Notes under the pieces: generated by a model
What the model was told of the DNA's origin: nothing
Seen by the model: only the letters and a program-made list of their open reading frames with translations
The model's database searches: none
NCBI RefSeq assembly: GCF_003369445.1
Contig: NZ_QRCU01000076.1
Span: forward strand, 1 to 64,000
Source: Arthrobacter silvisoli
Lineage (GTDB): Bacteria; Actinomycetota; Actinomycetes; Actinomycetales; Micrococcaceae
Direction: 5' to 3'
DNA length: 64,000 nucleotides
Translations under genes and position numbers: made by a program
In this document: positions 53,782 to 62,599 of the stretch, one piece after another
Position numbering within the stretch: the stretch's first letter is position 1
Layout of the letters: every line of letters begins with the position of its first letter

Positions 53782-54576
53782 TCAGGCCGTTGCGGCACCT
53801 GTCATGATCGCCACAGCATCCGTCATGGAGTGCGATTGTGGCGTGATCGTGGCCGCGCACTTGCCGAGCCGCTGGATGTGGATGCGGTCGGCGACGTCGA
53901 ACACGTGAGGCATGTTGTGGCTGATCAGGATGACCGGCAGCCCGCGGTCCCGGAGGTCCCGGACCAACTGCAGAACCTGGTTGGATTCACGCACGCCCAG
54001 GGCCGCCGTCGGCTCGTCCAGCACCACCACCTTGGAACCGAAGGCAGCGGCCCGGGCCACGGCAACTGCCTGACGCTGCCCGCCGGAGAGGTTCTCCACC
54101 GGAACGGTGACGTCCTGGAGCGTGGAAATACCCAGCCGGATCAGCTCCGCCTTGGCCTTGCGGCGCATGCCTTTGGTGTCGAGGACCCGGAAGATCGATC
54201 CCAGGGGCCCGGGGAGCCGCTCTTCCCGGCCAAGGAACAGGTTCGAAGCCACATCCAGGGCGGGGGAGACCGCCAGGTTCTGGTAAACAGTCTCGATGCC
54301 GTGGGCCCTGGCGTCCTGGGGCCGCTTGAAATGGACCTGCTGCCCGGACACGAGCAGTTCGCCGGTATCCGGGATCTCGGCCCCGGTGAGGCATTTGATC
54401 AGGGTGGACTTGCCGGCCCCGTTGTCACCGATGATGGCCAGAACTTCGCCGGGGTAGAGGTCCAGGCTGACGCCGTCCAGCCCCACCACCTTGCCGAAGG
54501 TCTTCACCAGGTTGCGTGCCTGCAGGATCGGTTGGCGGGTCCCGGTAGCCGGGGTGGGAACGTCGACGGCGGTCAT
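53782..54576 (-). CDS. frcA: Fructose-type ABC transporter ATPase
   Basis: A 264-residue single-domain ATPase of the carbohydrate uptake 2 (CUT2) class. Walker A GDNGAGKST, signature LSGGQRQ, Walker B VVVLDEPTAAL and switch His in LISHNMPHVFDVADRI are all present. Most CUT2 ATPases are double-length; the single domain and the HNMPHVFDVADRIHIQRLG ending are characteristic of FrcA, the fructose/mannose/ribose system of rhizobia. Its ATG overlaps the frcC stop. Works with FrcB and FrcC at the membrane. Confidence 0.92.
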   Translation of the reverse strand: MTAVDVPTPATGTRQPILQARNLVKTFGKVVGLDGVSLDLYPGEVLAIIGDNGAGKSTLIKCLTGAEIPDTGELLVSGQQVHFKRPQDARAHGIETVYQNLAVSPALDVASNLFLGREERLPGPLGSIFRVLDTKGMRRKAKAELIRLGISTLQDVTVPVENLSGGQRQAVAVARAAAFGSKVVVLDEPTAALGVRESNQVLQLVRDLRDRGLPVILISHNMPHVFDVADRIHIQRLGKCAATITPQSHSMTDAVAIMTGAATA

Positions 54577-55637
54577 GACTTAACCTTTCGGATCCACTGG
54601 TCCACCGACACAGCGACAATGATGAGCACGCCGACGGCGAGGGTCTGGAACAGGACGTCCAGTCCGGCGAGGGACAGGCCGTTCCGGAAGACGCCCACGA
54701 TCAGGGCCCCGAGCAACGAACCCCAGACGGATCCGCGGCCGCCGAAGAGGCTCGTGCCGCCGATGACGACGGCGGTGATCGAGTCCAGGTTCAGGTCCAC
54801 GCCGGCGTTGGGGCTGGCCGCGTTGGTACGGCCGATCTGGATCCACGCGCCGACGGCCAGGACCGCGCCTGCGGCCAGATAGACGCTCATGAGGACCCGG
54901 TTGACGGGGATACCGGCCAAGCGGGCCGCCTCCTTGTCGTCACCCACGGCATAGACATGGCGCCCCCAGGCGGTCTTGCCGAGGATGAATGCCACGGCGA
55001 TGTAGAGCAGCAGCATCGTGACCACCCCGGTGGAGATCCGGACCGGGCCCACGGGGAAGGTGCTGCCCATCCAGGTCAGCAGGGCCGGCATGCTCGAGCC
55101 CCGCACCGTGGAACCGCCCGAGTACAGCAGGGTCAGCGCGATGAAGATGTTCAGCGTTCCCAGGGTCACGATGAACGGCGGAAGCTTGAACCTGGTCACG
55201 AGGAAACCGTTGAGCGCCCCCGCGGCGAGTCCGACGACGAGCCCCGCCACGAGTGCCAGGGGTGCCGGCATGCCGTTGTTAACTGTCATTTGCGCAACCA
55301 CCATGGACGCCAGGATCATTACGGCGCCCACTGAGAGGTCGATTCCCGCAGTGAGGATGATCAGGGTCTGTGCGATGGCGAGGGTTCCCACCACGGAGAC
55401 CTGCTGCGTAATGAGGGAGAGGTTCTCAACGCGCAGGAATCGGTCGTTGAGGATGCCGAACACCACCACGGCTACCAGGAGCACGATGGCTGGGCTCAGG
55501 GCGGGATAGCGGTGCAGCACATTGCGGATGCGGCTAAGGGGTGTGCTCCGGTCCAGGAATTCCTCGGCCGGGTCGGTGGGCTTTTCGGCCGGCGGTCCGG
55601 CTGCTTGCTGTTGCTGGGTCATGTTTGCTCCTGACAA
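54573..55637 (-). CDS. frcC: Fructose-type ABC transporter permease
   Basis: A 354-residue CUT2 permease with about ten membrane helices. Motifs include LTAGIDLSVGAVMILASMV and AARLAGIPVNRVLMSVYLAAG (the EAA-like coupling loop) and VIGGTSLFGGRGSVWGSLLG, typical of the RbsC/FrcC group. A soluble, charged N-terminal extension of about 50 residues precedes the first helix. It overlaps frcA by four bases and follows frcB by nine, forming one operon. Confidence 0.93.
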   Translation of the reverse strand: MSGANMTQQQQAAGPPAEKPTDPAEEFLDRSTPLSRIRNVLHRYPALSPAIVLLVAVVVFGILNDRFLRVENLSLITQQVSVVGTLAIAQTLIILTAGIDLSVGAVMILASMVVAQMTVNNGMPAPLALVAGLVVGLAAGALNGFLVTRFKLPPFIVTLGTLNIFIALTLLYSGGSTVRGSSMPALLTWMGSTFPVGPVRISTGVVTMLLLYIAVAFILGKTAWGRHVYAVGDDKEAARLAGIPVNRVLMSVYLAAGAVLAVGAWIQIGRTNAASPNAGVDLNLDSITAVVIGGTSLFGGRGSVWGSLLGALIVGVFRNGLSLAGLDVLFQTLAVGVLIIVAVSVDQWIRKVKS

Positions 55638-55646
55638 CGGCCGGTC

Positions 55647-56762
55647 CTACTTGCCCCAGCAGATCTGGGCAGCATCCGCCGTCGTGATGCTCTTGACGCC
55701 TTCGGCCGCCTTGTCGGTGACCAGTTCGACTCCGGTGTTGAAGAAGTCCAGTCCTGCCGAGTTCTCCGGCTTCTTGCCGGTCTTGGCGAGGTCGACGATT
55801 GCCTTAACGCCGAGCTCTGCCATCTTGACCGGGTACTGCTGGGCGGTGGCGCCGATGACGCCTGCCTTGACGTTGTTCACGCCGGCGCATCCGCCGTCCA
55901 CCGAGACGACGAGGACGTCTTTTTCCTTGCCGGCGGACTTGAGTGCCTCGTACGCTCCGGCGGCGGCAGGTTCGTTGATGGTGTACACGACGTTGATGTT
56001 GGGGTTCTTGGACAGCAGGGTCTCCATCGCCGTGCGGCCGCCGTCCTCGGCGCCCTGGGAAGCCTGGTTACCGACAATCTCGTAGTCGCCGCCCTTGCCG
56101 CCGGTGTACTTGCCGGTCTTGGCTTCGTCGCCGTTCTTCTTCTTGTCCGCCGTGTCGATGCCGAGGCCGGTCAGGAAGCCCTGGTCGCGGTTGTAGTCAA
56201 CGGAGACCACCTTGTCATCGAAGAGGTCGATCAGGGCGATGGTGGCCTTCTTGCCTCCCAGCTGCGCGGCGGTCCACTTTCCGATCAGCTCGCCGGCCGC
56301 GAAGTTGTCCGTGGCGAAGGTGATGTCCGCGGCATCGGCCGGGTCCGGAGGGGTGTCCAGTGCGATGACAAAGAGGCCGGCGTCCTTGGCCTTCTTCAGG
56401 GCGTCGACGACGGACGGGCCGTTGGGGGTGATGAGGATTCCCTTGTCGCCCTTGGAGATGGCGTTTTCAATGGCCTGGATCTGGGTGTCCTCGTCGCCGT
56501 CGGCCTTGCCTGCCGCGAGTTTGAGGTCGACGCCGTCCGCTTCGGCAGCCTTTTTCGCGCCGTCCTGCATGGAGACGAAGAATGGGTTGGCGGTGGTCTT
56601 GACGATCAGCGAGACGCCGATCTTTTCGGATGAAGCCCCGGTGGAGGAGCCTGTGCCGCCTGAACTGCCTCCGCAGGCCGTCAGGCTCAGTGCACCGAGG
56701 GTCAGGATTGCGCCGGCGGCGAAGAGGCGGCGGGCGGTGGAGCGAGGGGCGATGGAACTCAT
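55647..56762 (-). CDS. frcB: Fructose-type ABC sugar-binding lipoprotein
   Basis: A 371-residue periplasmic-binding-protein-like lipoprotein. The signal ends in lipobox LTAC (Cys30) followed by a Gly/Ser tether. The type I sugar-binding fold starts IGVSLIVKTTANPFFVSMQD and includes GILITPNGPSVVDALKKAKD and VVSVDGGCAGVNNVKAGVIG. The ATG at 56762 has AGGAG upstream; an earlier in-frame ATG would lie inside the operator region. First gene of the frc operon, divergent from the LacI repressor. Confidence 0.93.
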   Translation of the reverse strand: MSSIAPRSTARRLFAAGAILTLGALSLTACGGSSGGTGSSTGASSEKIGVSLIVKTTANPFFVSMQDGAKKAAEADGVDLKLAAGKADGDEDTQIQAIENAISKGDKGILITPNGPSVVDALKKAKDAGLFVIALDTPPDPADAADITFATDNFAAGELIGKWTAAQLGGKKATIALIDLFDDKVVSVDYNRDQGFLTGLGIDTADKKKNGDEAKTGKYTGGKGGDYEIVGNQASQGAEDGGRTAMETLLSKNPNINVVYTINEPAAAGAYEALKSAGKEKDVLVVSVDGGCAGVNNVKAGVIGATAQQYPVKMAELGVKAIVDLAKTGKKPENSAGLDFFNTGVELVTDKAAEGVKSITTADAAQICWGK

Positions 56763-56797
56763 CTTTGAATCTCCTGTCTCAGGGCACGTGGCGTGCC

Positions 56798-56811
56798 TGA
56801 CAACGATGTCA
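56798..56811. promoter_or_regulatory. LacI-type operator O1 near frcB
   Basis: TGACAACGATGTCA is a near-perfect 14-bp palindrome with the central CG typical of LacI-family sites. It lies 36 bases upstream of frcB and is almost identical to a second site at the lacI start, centred exactly 80 bp away. Confidence 0.75.
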
Positions 56812-56876
56812 TCCCCATGTGTAATGCAGCTCACACGCTATAGTCAACGCGTAGACCTCAAGGGGGAGAACATTTC

Positions 56877-57926
56877 GTGACAACGTTGTCTCATCGTTAC
56901 CAAGCCAGCCAAGGCGGGCGTCCGACCATGCGCCACGTTGCTGCCCTCGCGGGCGTCGGCATCAAGACCGTCTCGCGCGTCATGAATGACGAACCCGGGG
57001 TATCCGAAGCAACCCGGCAGCGTGTCCTGCAGGCCAGCCGGCAGTTGAACTACCAGTTGGATATGGCTGCCGGCAGCCTGCGCCGGTCCGGACGCCAAAC
57101 CCTGTCCATCGGCTTGCTCCTGCCAAGCGTGGCCAATCCCTTCAGCAGCGAAATACACCGCGCGCTGGAGGACACCCTCTCCGAACGCGGAATCGCGGTC
57201 TTCGCGGCGAGCCTCGACGACGATCCCGAACGCGAAAAGGCGCTCGTGGCGGCCTTCCTCGGCCGAAGGGTGGATGGCATGGTGCTCACGCCGATCGGCA
57301 GGAACCAGGCGTACGTGATCCCGGAGCATTCACGGGACCTCCCCATGGTCTTCATCGACCGCGAACCGGTGGGCATCGAGGCAGACGCCGTGGTCACGGA
57401 TAACGCTGCGGGAGCCGCCCGGGCCGCGGCCCACTTGGTGGGCCACGGCCACACCCGGCTGGCCTACTTTGGTGACACGCCGGAAATCCAGACGGCACGG
57501 GAACGCCGCCGCGGCTTCCTCGAGCAACTGGGCCAGGCCGGCATCCCCACCTCCACTGTTTACGTCCGGGAAGGGCTGCGGGATGTGGAATCAGCGCGGC
57601 TGGCGGCCCTTGCCGTCCTGTCCTCGGATGAACCGCCTACCGCCATCTTCTCCAGCCAGAACCTGGTCACCTTCGGGGTCATGCGCGCATTGAAGGAACT
57701 GGGCGCGAGTCGCCGCGTGGCGTTGGTGGGCTTCGATGACTTTGCCCTTTCCGACATGATGGATCCCGGAATCACCGTGATTGCCCAGCATCCTGAACGG
57801 ATCGGCAAGCTCGCAGCGGAAAGGCTGCTTGCCCGGATAGATGGCGACGACGGCGCGCCGCGGACTTACGTGGTCCCCTCCGAACTGATCGTGCGCGGCT
57901 CCGGCGAGCTGCTGCCGTCGTACTGA
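56877..57926 (+). CDS. LacI-family transcriptional repressor of the frc operon
   Basis: A 349-residue LacI/GalR-family regulator. The HTH is at residues about 16-40 (MRHVAALAGVGIKTVSRVMN) with the hinge around NYQLDMAAGSLRRSG; the sugar-binding core follows (SIGLLLPSVANPFSSEI to VALVGFDDFALSDMMDPG). GTG start with AGGGGGAG upstream. It diverges from frcB and its gene start is covered by its presumed operator, so it likely represses both directions until a sugar is bound. Confidence 0.93.
   Translation: MTTLSHRYQASQGGRPTMRHVAALAGVGIKTVSRVMNDEPGVSEATRQRVLQASRQLNYQLDMAAGSLRRSGRQTLSIGLLLPSVANPFSSEIHRALEDTLSERGIAVFAASLDDDPEREKALVAAFLGRRVDGMVLTPIGRNQAYVIPEHSRDLPMVFIDREPVGIEADAVVTDNAAGAARAAAHLVGHGHTRLAYFGDTPEIQTARERRRGFLEQLGQAGIPTSTVYVREGLRDVESARLAALAVLSSDEPPTAIFSSQNLVTFGVMRALKELGASRRVALVGFDDFALSDMMDPGITVIAQHPERIGKLAAERLLARIDGDDGAPRTYVVPSELIVRGSGELLPSY
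56878..56891. promoter_or_regulatory. LacI-type operator O2 over the lacI start codon
   Basis: TGACAACGTTGTCT contains the perfect 12-bp palindrome GACAACGTTGTC and overlaps the first codons of the repressor gene. With O1 it could allow looping and joint control of the divergent frc operon and the repressor itself. A TATAGT at 56839-56844 is the likely -10 of the repressor gene. Confidence 0.75.
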
Positions 57927-57967
57927 AGTCCTGCCCAAGCCCATCACCAAAGCAAGGAGAGCCACGC

Positions 57968-58261
57968 ATGGCCAAGACACTGTATGCCGAATTCACCGTC
58001 AAGCCCGGCAGCGAGGAACGGGTCGCGGCGATGATGCGCGAGCTGACGGAACGCGTGCGCCAGGAACCCGGCAACCAGTTGTTCCTGCCGTACACCCGCG
58101 AATCCAATCCGCGGGAGTACTTCGTGTTCGAGGTGTATCGCGACGATGAAGCCTTCCGTGAGCACATCACCGCCGATTACGGGGCCGTGTTCAATGCCGA
58201 ACTCACCGAGCACATCGAGGAAGACGGCTCCGTGCTGACTTGGCTCGAACCGTTCGCCTGA
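57968..58261 (+). CDS. Antibiotic biosynthesis monooxygenase (ABM)-fold protein
   Basis: A 97-residue ferredoxin-like-fold protein of the ABM family: YAEFTVKPGSEERVAAMMR, EPGNQLFLPYTRES and FVFEVYRDDEAFREHI match the three conserved segments. Members oxidise quinones or act on unknown substrates as dimers. CAAGGAGAG precedes the ATG. It follows the lacI gene by 41 bases, but a role in sugar use is not obvious. Confidence 0.85.
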   Translation: MAKTLYAEFTVKPGSEERVAAMMRELTERVRQEPGNQLFLPYTRESNPREYFVFEVYRDDEAFREHITADYGAVFNAELTEHIEEDGSVLTWLEPFA

Positions 58262-58399
58262 TCAACCCCGGGACCGTGCAATTGTCTGTCTGCACATCGC
58301 ATTGGGCTATCTCTGGCCAAATGCCCATTGGTGTGAGCTGCGCGACTTTCTAGGCTTGAGGAAGTCCCGATCACCAACGGCCAAGCATGAGGTTCAACG

Positions 58400-58597
58400 A
58401 TGAAGCGCATCGCACTCCTGGGCAACCGCGTTGCCCCCGTCAGCCCTACCGGTTCCCACGTCCCCGCCTCGGGGCCCTGGAGCCCCGACGCCGAGCCCCA
58501 GGCCGTGCAGACCTTCGCCGAAGGCCACGTCTTCCCGGCCCACAACGGTACTCCCACCATGTGGCGCCCGCGTCCGGCCATGGCGGTTTCGGCGTGA
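58400..58597 (+). CDS. Small hypothetical protein
   Basis: A 65-residue unrecognised protein starting MKRIALLGNRVAPVSPTGS. GAGG seven bases before the ATG is a plausible ribosome site. Its TGA overlaps the GTG of the next small gene, which argues that both are real. The composition is Pro/Gly/Ala-rich and there is no membrane segment or motif. Confidence 0.5.
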   Translation: MKRIALLGNRVAPVSPTGSHVPASGPWSPDAEPQAVQTFAEGHVFPAHNGTPTMWRPRPAMAVSA

Positions 58598-58830
58598 TCC
58601 CCGCGGTTGCACCTAGCAAGCCCGCGCCCGAAGCCCGGCTCGTCCCGCCCGCTGATTGGTCCACCTTCACCCGCGGCGACGCCGTCTGGGTCCACGAGGA
58701 CGGCTGGGGCTACGACAACGGCATCGTCGACGAAGTGGCCGGCGGACACCGCATGCTGTGGATCGTCCTGGAGCAGGGCGGCCGCCGCCTGATCTGCGGC
58801 AACGACCCCCTCGAAGTCTGGGCCGCCTAG
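58594..58830 (+). CDS. Small hypothetical protein coupled to the preceding gene
   Basis: A 78-residue protein starting at a GTG that overlaps the previous stop (GTGA). After a Pro-rich start, the segment FTRGDAVWVHEDGWGYDNGIVDEV through RMLWIVLEQGGRRLICGND looks like a small beta-barrel (SH3-like) fold. The same frame can be read from farther upstream, but that part is out of character. Function unknown. Confidence 0.6.
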   Translation: MIPAVAPSKPAPEARLVPPADWSTFTRGDAVWVHEDGWGYDNGIVDEVAGGHRMLWIVLEQGGRRLICGNDPLEVWAA

Positions 58831-58846
58831 CCTTCGGGCCCGGGCA

Positions 58847-60091
58847 TCAGGCCGCCCGGCGTTCGCGCATACGGTCGAGGAATGATGCCCCGGAAAAGGC
58901 CAGCGTGAGGGCGACGGCGATGATCAGCGGCGCGTGCAGCGCCGCTGCGATCGTGGCCCCGGCAAACGCGGTGCCGCCAGAGCCCGCGGCGATTTTCAGA
59001 GCCCCAACCCAGATGAACACCTGGCCCCGTGCCATGGCGGGCGCATATTCGCTGCGTGCGGCCAAGGTCGCCGCAAAGAACAGCGAGTTTGCCGCCCCTG
59101 CAACGGCGTAGGCGCCGATTGCCGCCCAAAACAAGCCCGTGAGCGCAACGAGGCCCAGCGCGGCAGCGACGACAGCCGCCAGAACGGTCATGGTGCGGTC
59201 GGCGTCGCCGGGCAGCGGTTTGATCATCAGCACTCCGGAACCGGCCAGGCCGCCCAGCCCGTAGGCCGCCGTCAGGATCCCGGCGGCGGCCGGGGCGACG
59301 CCGAGGGGAACGGCGGCACCGACGGCGGTGATCGGGAGCGCCGCGACGGAGAACGCCACGATCACGGTCAGATAGAGGGTTCGGCGCAGCGGTCCGGTGG
59401 TGAGCATCAGCCGGAGGGTTTGTGCAGGGTGGGGAACCTCGCCCGAGCCGGCCGGAGGTGCCGCATGGGGAAGCAGGCGTATGAGCCCCGCGGCGCCGAA
59501 GGTTCCGGCGGCCAGTACCAGTGCTGCCACGGTCGGGCTGGACCAGGCGGAGATCGCAGCCACGAGCGAGGGGCCGATGGTGCCCCCGATGCCGTAGGTG
59601 GCCACATCCCAGCCCTGCGCGCGGCGCTGGCTCGTGCGGTCGGGTCCGGCAATCGCCGGAAGGCGGCTGCTGATGCCGCCCGTGAGCAGGGGGCCGACCA
59701 GCCCCGAGATAACCAGCAGCGCCACAGTGATGACCGTCCACACGTGCGGGTAGGCGAGGACGGCGGCGGCCAACGTCGCACCATGGAAGATGCAGGCCCA
59801 GGCAATGACGGTGCGCCCGTCCTTCGCGGTGTCGAGTACCCGTGCGATGAATGGGCCGGCCAAGTGTGGGGCCGTGATCGCCGCACCCAGCAGGCCGGCA
59901 AGCCACCCCGGTTCGCCGCTGGTGGTCGCCAGCAGCACGATGGCCACCACCGCGCCCCCATCGGCGGTGCGGGCCAGGGTTGCCGCGGCGACGTACCGGA
60001 CCAGGCCAGTGGCAGCCTCGCGAGGGCTGTCCGGCAAGCGCGGTTGCTGGCCCGTCACGGGCGCGATGGTGCTTTTCACTGTGCTTTTCAC
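58847..60091 (-). CDS. MFS transporter
   Basis: A 414-residue major facilitator superfamily protein with about 12 hydrophobic helices, for example GGAVVAIVLLATTSGEPGWLA and TVITVALLVISGLVGPLLTGG. The overall look is that of drug or metabolite exporters in the set of actinobacterial MFS proteins without a clear substrate. The GTG at 60091 overlaps the stop of the aldolase gene (GTGA); a second GTG at 60079 is possible. Co-transcription with the DHDPS-family gene suggests they handle the same compound. Confidence 0.85.
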   Translation of the reverse strand: MKSTVKSTIAPVTGQQPRLPDSPREAATGLVRYVAAATLARTADGGAVVAIVLLATTSGEPGWLAGLLGAAITAPHLAGPFIARVLDTAKDGRTVIAWACIFHGATLAAAVLAYPHVWTVITVALLVISGLVGPLLTGGISSRLPAIAGPDRTSQRRAQGWDVATYGIGGTIGPSLVAAISAWSSPTVAALVLAAGTFGAAGLIRLLPHAAPPAGSGEVPHPAQTLRLMLTTGPLRRTLYLTVIVAFSVAALPITAVGAAVPLGVAPAAAGILTAAYGLGGLAGSGVLMIKPLPGDADRTMTVLAAVVAAALGLVALTGLFWAAIGAYAVAGAANSLFFAATLAARSEYAPAMARGQVFIWVGALKIAAGSGGTAFAGATIAAALHAPLIIAVALTLAFSGASFLDRMRERRAA

Positions 60092-60996
60092 CGCGGACTG
60101 GTGCTTGCGGCCAGGTCCAGCAGTTCGCAGACGCGCTCGACGGCGGCACGGTCGCCGCCGTCGAGCCCCCTGATCGGCAGCGGGAGGCTGTGCGACGCAA
60201 CGAGTCCGAGGTGTTCGGCGATCGCCGCAGTCACGCGGATGCTGCCGTGGCGGCCGAACAGGTCCCAGAGGGGCTGCAGGTGCGCGGAGGTCTCCCGTGC
60301 TTCGTTGGGATTCCCGGATTGGGCGGCCCGGATCAGGGCCAGGGCCGGGGCGGGCAGGATCCCGCCGATCACCGAATACCAGGCGTCGCACCCGGCGTTC
60401 AGCCCGGTCGCAGCGAACGCGTCGCCGGAGACCCCGATGGTGACGTGGGACGGAAGGATGCTGCGCAGGTGGGCGATCCGCGCGGACGCCGCATGGGGAT
60501 CGGCGGGAACCCCGGGGATCTTGATGGAGGCAACGTGCGGAAACGCGGCGATGGCCTGGTAGAGCTCGTCGGTGAAGGTGAAGCGGGTGGTGCCGGGGTT
60601 GTCGTAGACCGCCAGCGGAACGGACAGTTCGCGGGTCACGTCCTCGAACAGGCCGTACACGTCCTCAGGGGTGAGGGCCTGGTAGGAGACCGGCGCAAGC
60701 AGCACTCCCGAAGCGCCGGCATCCTGGGCGTCCTCCACGAGTTCGAGGACGTGCTTGGTGCGCAGCGCGCCCACTCCGATGACGACCGGTACGTTGCCGG
60801 CGGCCTCGACGGCCAGCCGTGCCACGCGGGCGCGCTCTTCCCGGGTGAAATAGGCGTAGGAACCGGTCGATCCCAGGGCGGTGATCCCGTCGACGCCGGC
60901 CGTTGCGAGGCGCTCCACCAAACCGGTGAATGCGGCGTCGTCGATGCGCTGCTCAGCCAAGGGGGTCAGCGGAAAGGCGTTGAGGCCGGTGAACAT
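60088..60996 (-). CDS. Dihydrodipicolinate synthase/N-acetylneuraminate lyase-family aldolase
   Basis: A 302-residue class I aldolase of the DHDPS/NAL family. It has GSTGSYAYF (substrate-carboxylate motif), the catalytic Tyr in AVYDNPGTTRF and the Schiff-base Lys in ASIKIPGV. Such enzymes cleave or form bonds to pyruvate or related 2-oxo acids; several non-lysine pathways use them. The ATG at 60996 has GAGGAG upstream, so upstream ATGs are rejected. It is divergent from a MocR-type regulator and coupled to an MFS gene, so it is probably a catabolic or specialised enzyme, not the housekeeping DapA. Confidence 0.87.
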   Translation of the reverse strand: MFTGLNAFPLTPLAEQRIDDAAFTGLVERLATAGVDGITALGSTGSYAYFTREERARVARLAVEAAGNVPVVIGVGALRTKHVLELVEDAQDAGASGVLLAPVSYQALTPEDVYGLFEDVTRELSVPLAVYDNPGTTRFTFTDELYQAIAAFPHVASIKIPGVPADPHAASARIAHLRSILPSHVTIGVSGDAFAATGLNAGCDAWYSVIGGILPAPALALIRAAQSGNPNEARETSAHLQPLWDLFGRHGSIRVTAAIAEHLGLVASHSLPLPIRGLDGGDRAAVERVCELLDLAASTSPR

Positions 60997-61089
60997 GATG
61001 GTGGCTCCTCGGGCGGGCGTCAGGCGGTCGGGCGGGGTGCTTGCGGAGGGCTCCGCAAGCACCCCCGTACTCATGCTCACAGCCGATTT

Positions 61090-61130
61090 GGTCCTAACAT
61101 AGGTCCAAGAATAAAGAGACTGAGAGGTCC
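61090..61130. promoter_or_regulatory. Three GGTCC direct repeats, MocR regulator binding site
   Basis: GGTCC occurs at 61090-61094, 61102-61106 and 61126-61130, i.e. with spacings of 12 and 24 bp, the last two as aGGTCCaa-type units. MocR/GabR regulators bind pairs of short direct repeats in the intergenic region next to their own gene. The repeats lie between the regulator ATG (61134) and the divergent aldolase. Confidence 0.6.
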
Positions 61131-61133
61131 AAA

Positions 61134-62546
61134 ATGAAGGCTGAACTTCCGATAGTCCTGGACCGCGCCAGCCCTGTTCCCTTGGCCGCGCAGCTCGCCG
61201 GCCGGCTTCGGGAGGCGATCCTCGAAGGAACCCTTCGGCCTGAACACACCCTGCCCGCTTCGCGGCGTCTTGCCGACGAGCTGGGCGTCTCCCGCGGAGT
61301 CGTGGTGCGGGCCTACGAGCAGATCTCCGGCGAGGGGTATCTGGAAAGCCGCGGATCGGCCGGTACCCGCGTGGCAGTGCGGCTCGACGGCTATGGAACG
61401 CCGGCGCCGAAGGCCGCTCCCAAGCCCGCGTCGCCGCCGAAAGCCATGATTGACCTGACTCCCGGCAGGCCCTCGGGCGAGCCGTTCCGGGACCGCGAAT
61501 GGCGGGCAGCCTGGCGGAAAGCCATAGCTGAGCCGGTCCAGATCCAGCCCCCGCCGGCGTCGGGAATGCCCGCCCTGCGTGCCGCCTTGGCCCGCCACCT
61601 CGGCGCGTCCCGCGGACTCACCGTGGATGCGGCGGACATTGTCATCACCGCCGGAACCAGCGACGCACTCCAGCTGATCGTAACGGCACTGCGAAGCACT
61701 GCCGGCGCTCCCAGGGTCTTTGTTGAAGACCCCGGGTACCCGACCGCCCGCCGGGTCCTTAAAGCCGCGGGTGCTCTCGTTGAGGCCATTCCGGTGGGAG
61801 AAGACGGGACCAAAGTGCGCCGGCTCAACGCCCTGCGGTCCCGCCCGGATGCCATCCTGCTAACCCCCAGCCACCAATATCCGCTGGGTGGCCGGATGCC
61901 CGTCCAGGAACGCCTCGCCCTGCTCGAGTGGGCCGAGCGGAACCACGTGACCGTTCTCGAGGACGACTACGACAGCGAATTCCGCCATACGAGGATGCCC
62001 TTGCCGGCGCTTGCCTCCCTGCCGTCCAACGCCGAAGTGGTCCTGATCGGTTCCTTCTCGAAAACCCTGAGTCCGTGGCTGCGCTGCGGCTACCTCGTAG
62101 TCCGGGGAGCCGCGGGGGAGCGGATCAAAAGGGCCAGGGAAGAGTTGGATACCCCGGTGTCAGGTATCTTGCAGTCCGCGCTGGCCAACTACGTCGACGG
62201 CGGCGGGCTGGCACGGCACATTGCCCGGGCCCGGCGCCAGTATGCCCACCGGCGGGCGCTGATGATCGACCGCCTGGGAGCGCGGGACGACCTGAAGCTG
62301 GCAGCCCTCGACGGCGGACTCCACGCCATCGTCCGCCTCGACGGGAGCGTGGACGCCCGCGCCGTCGTCGAAGAAGCGCTGAAGCACGACGTGTGCGTGG
62401 TGGCCTTGGAGGGGTATTTTGCCGAAGCCGCCCCGGAGAACGGGCTGGTTATCGGCTACGGTGCGCCCTCGGACCTGCAATTGGCCCGCGCGCTGGACAT
62501 TATCACCGCCATTATCGATCGGAAGGCGAATGGAGCCATCGCCTGA
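61134..62546 (+). CDS. MocR/GabR-type GntR regulator with aminotransferase domain
   Basis: A 470-residue PLP-dependent regulator. The N-terminal GntR winged helix (residues about 15-80, LPASRRLADELGVSRGVVVR) is joined by a Pro/Ala/Lys linker to a class I aminotransferase fold with EDDYDSEF, and the PLP Lys in GSFSKTLSPWLRCGYLV. These proteins sense PLP or an amino compound through the enzyme-like domain. It diverges from the aldolase-MFS operon, its probable target. The last GGTCC repeat lies three bases before its ATG, which suggests strong autoregulation. Confidence 0.93.
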   Translation: MKAELPIVLDRASPVPLAAQLAGRLREAILEGTLRPEHTLPASRRLADELGVSRGVVVRAYEQISGEGYLESRGSAGTRVAVRLDGYGTPAPKAAPKPASPPKAMIDLTPGRPSGEPFRDREWRAAWRKAIAEPVQIQPPPASGMPALRAALARHLGASRGLTVDAADIVITAGTSDALQLIVTALRSTAGAPRVFVEDPGYPTARRVLKAAGALVEAIPVGEDGTKVRRLNALRSRPDAILLTPSHQYPLGGRMPVQERLALLEWAERNHVTVLEDDYDSEFRHTRMPLPALASLPSNAEVVLIGSFSKTLSPWLRCGYLVVRGAAGERIKRAREELDTPVSGILQSALANYVDGGGLARHIARARRQYAHRRALMIDRLGARDDLKLAALDGGLHAIVRLDGSVDARAVVEEALKHDVCVVALEGYFAEAAPENGLVIGYGAPSDLQLARALDIITAIIDRKANGAIA

Positions 62547-62599
62547 TCCAGATGAGACGGTGGCACGCCGGCCCCGCCGTGCTACCCCGGCAACAAGAA

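Noticed and set aside
56819..56836. CRP-like TGTG...CACA in the lacI/frcB gap
   Set aside because: The half-sites are separated by eight bases instead of the required six, so a CRP/GlxR site is not supported.
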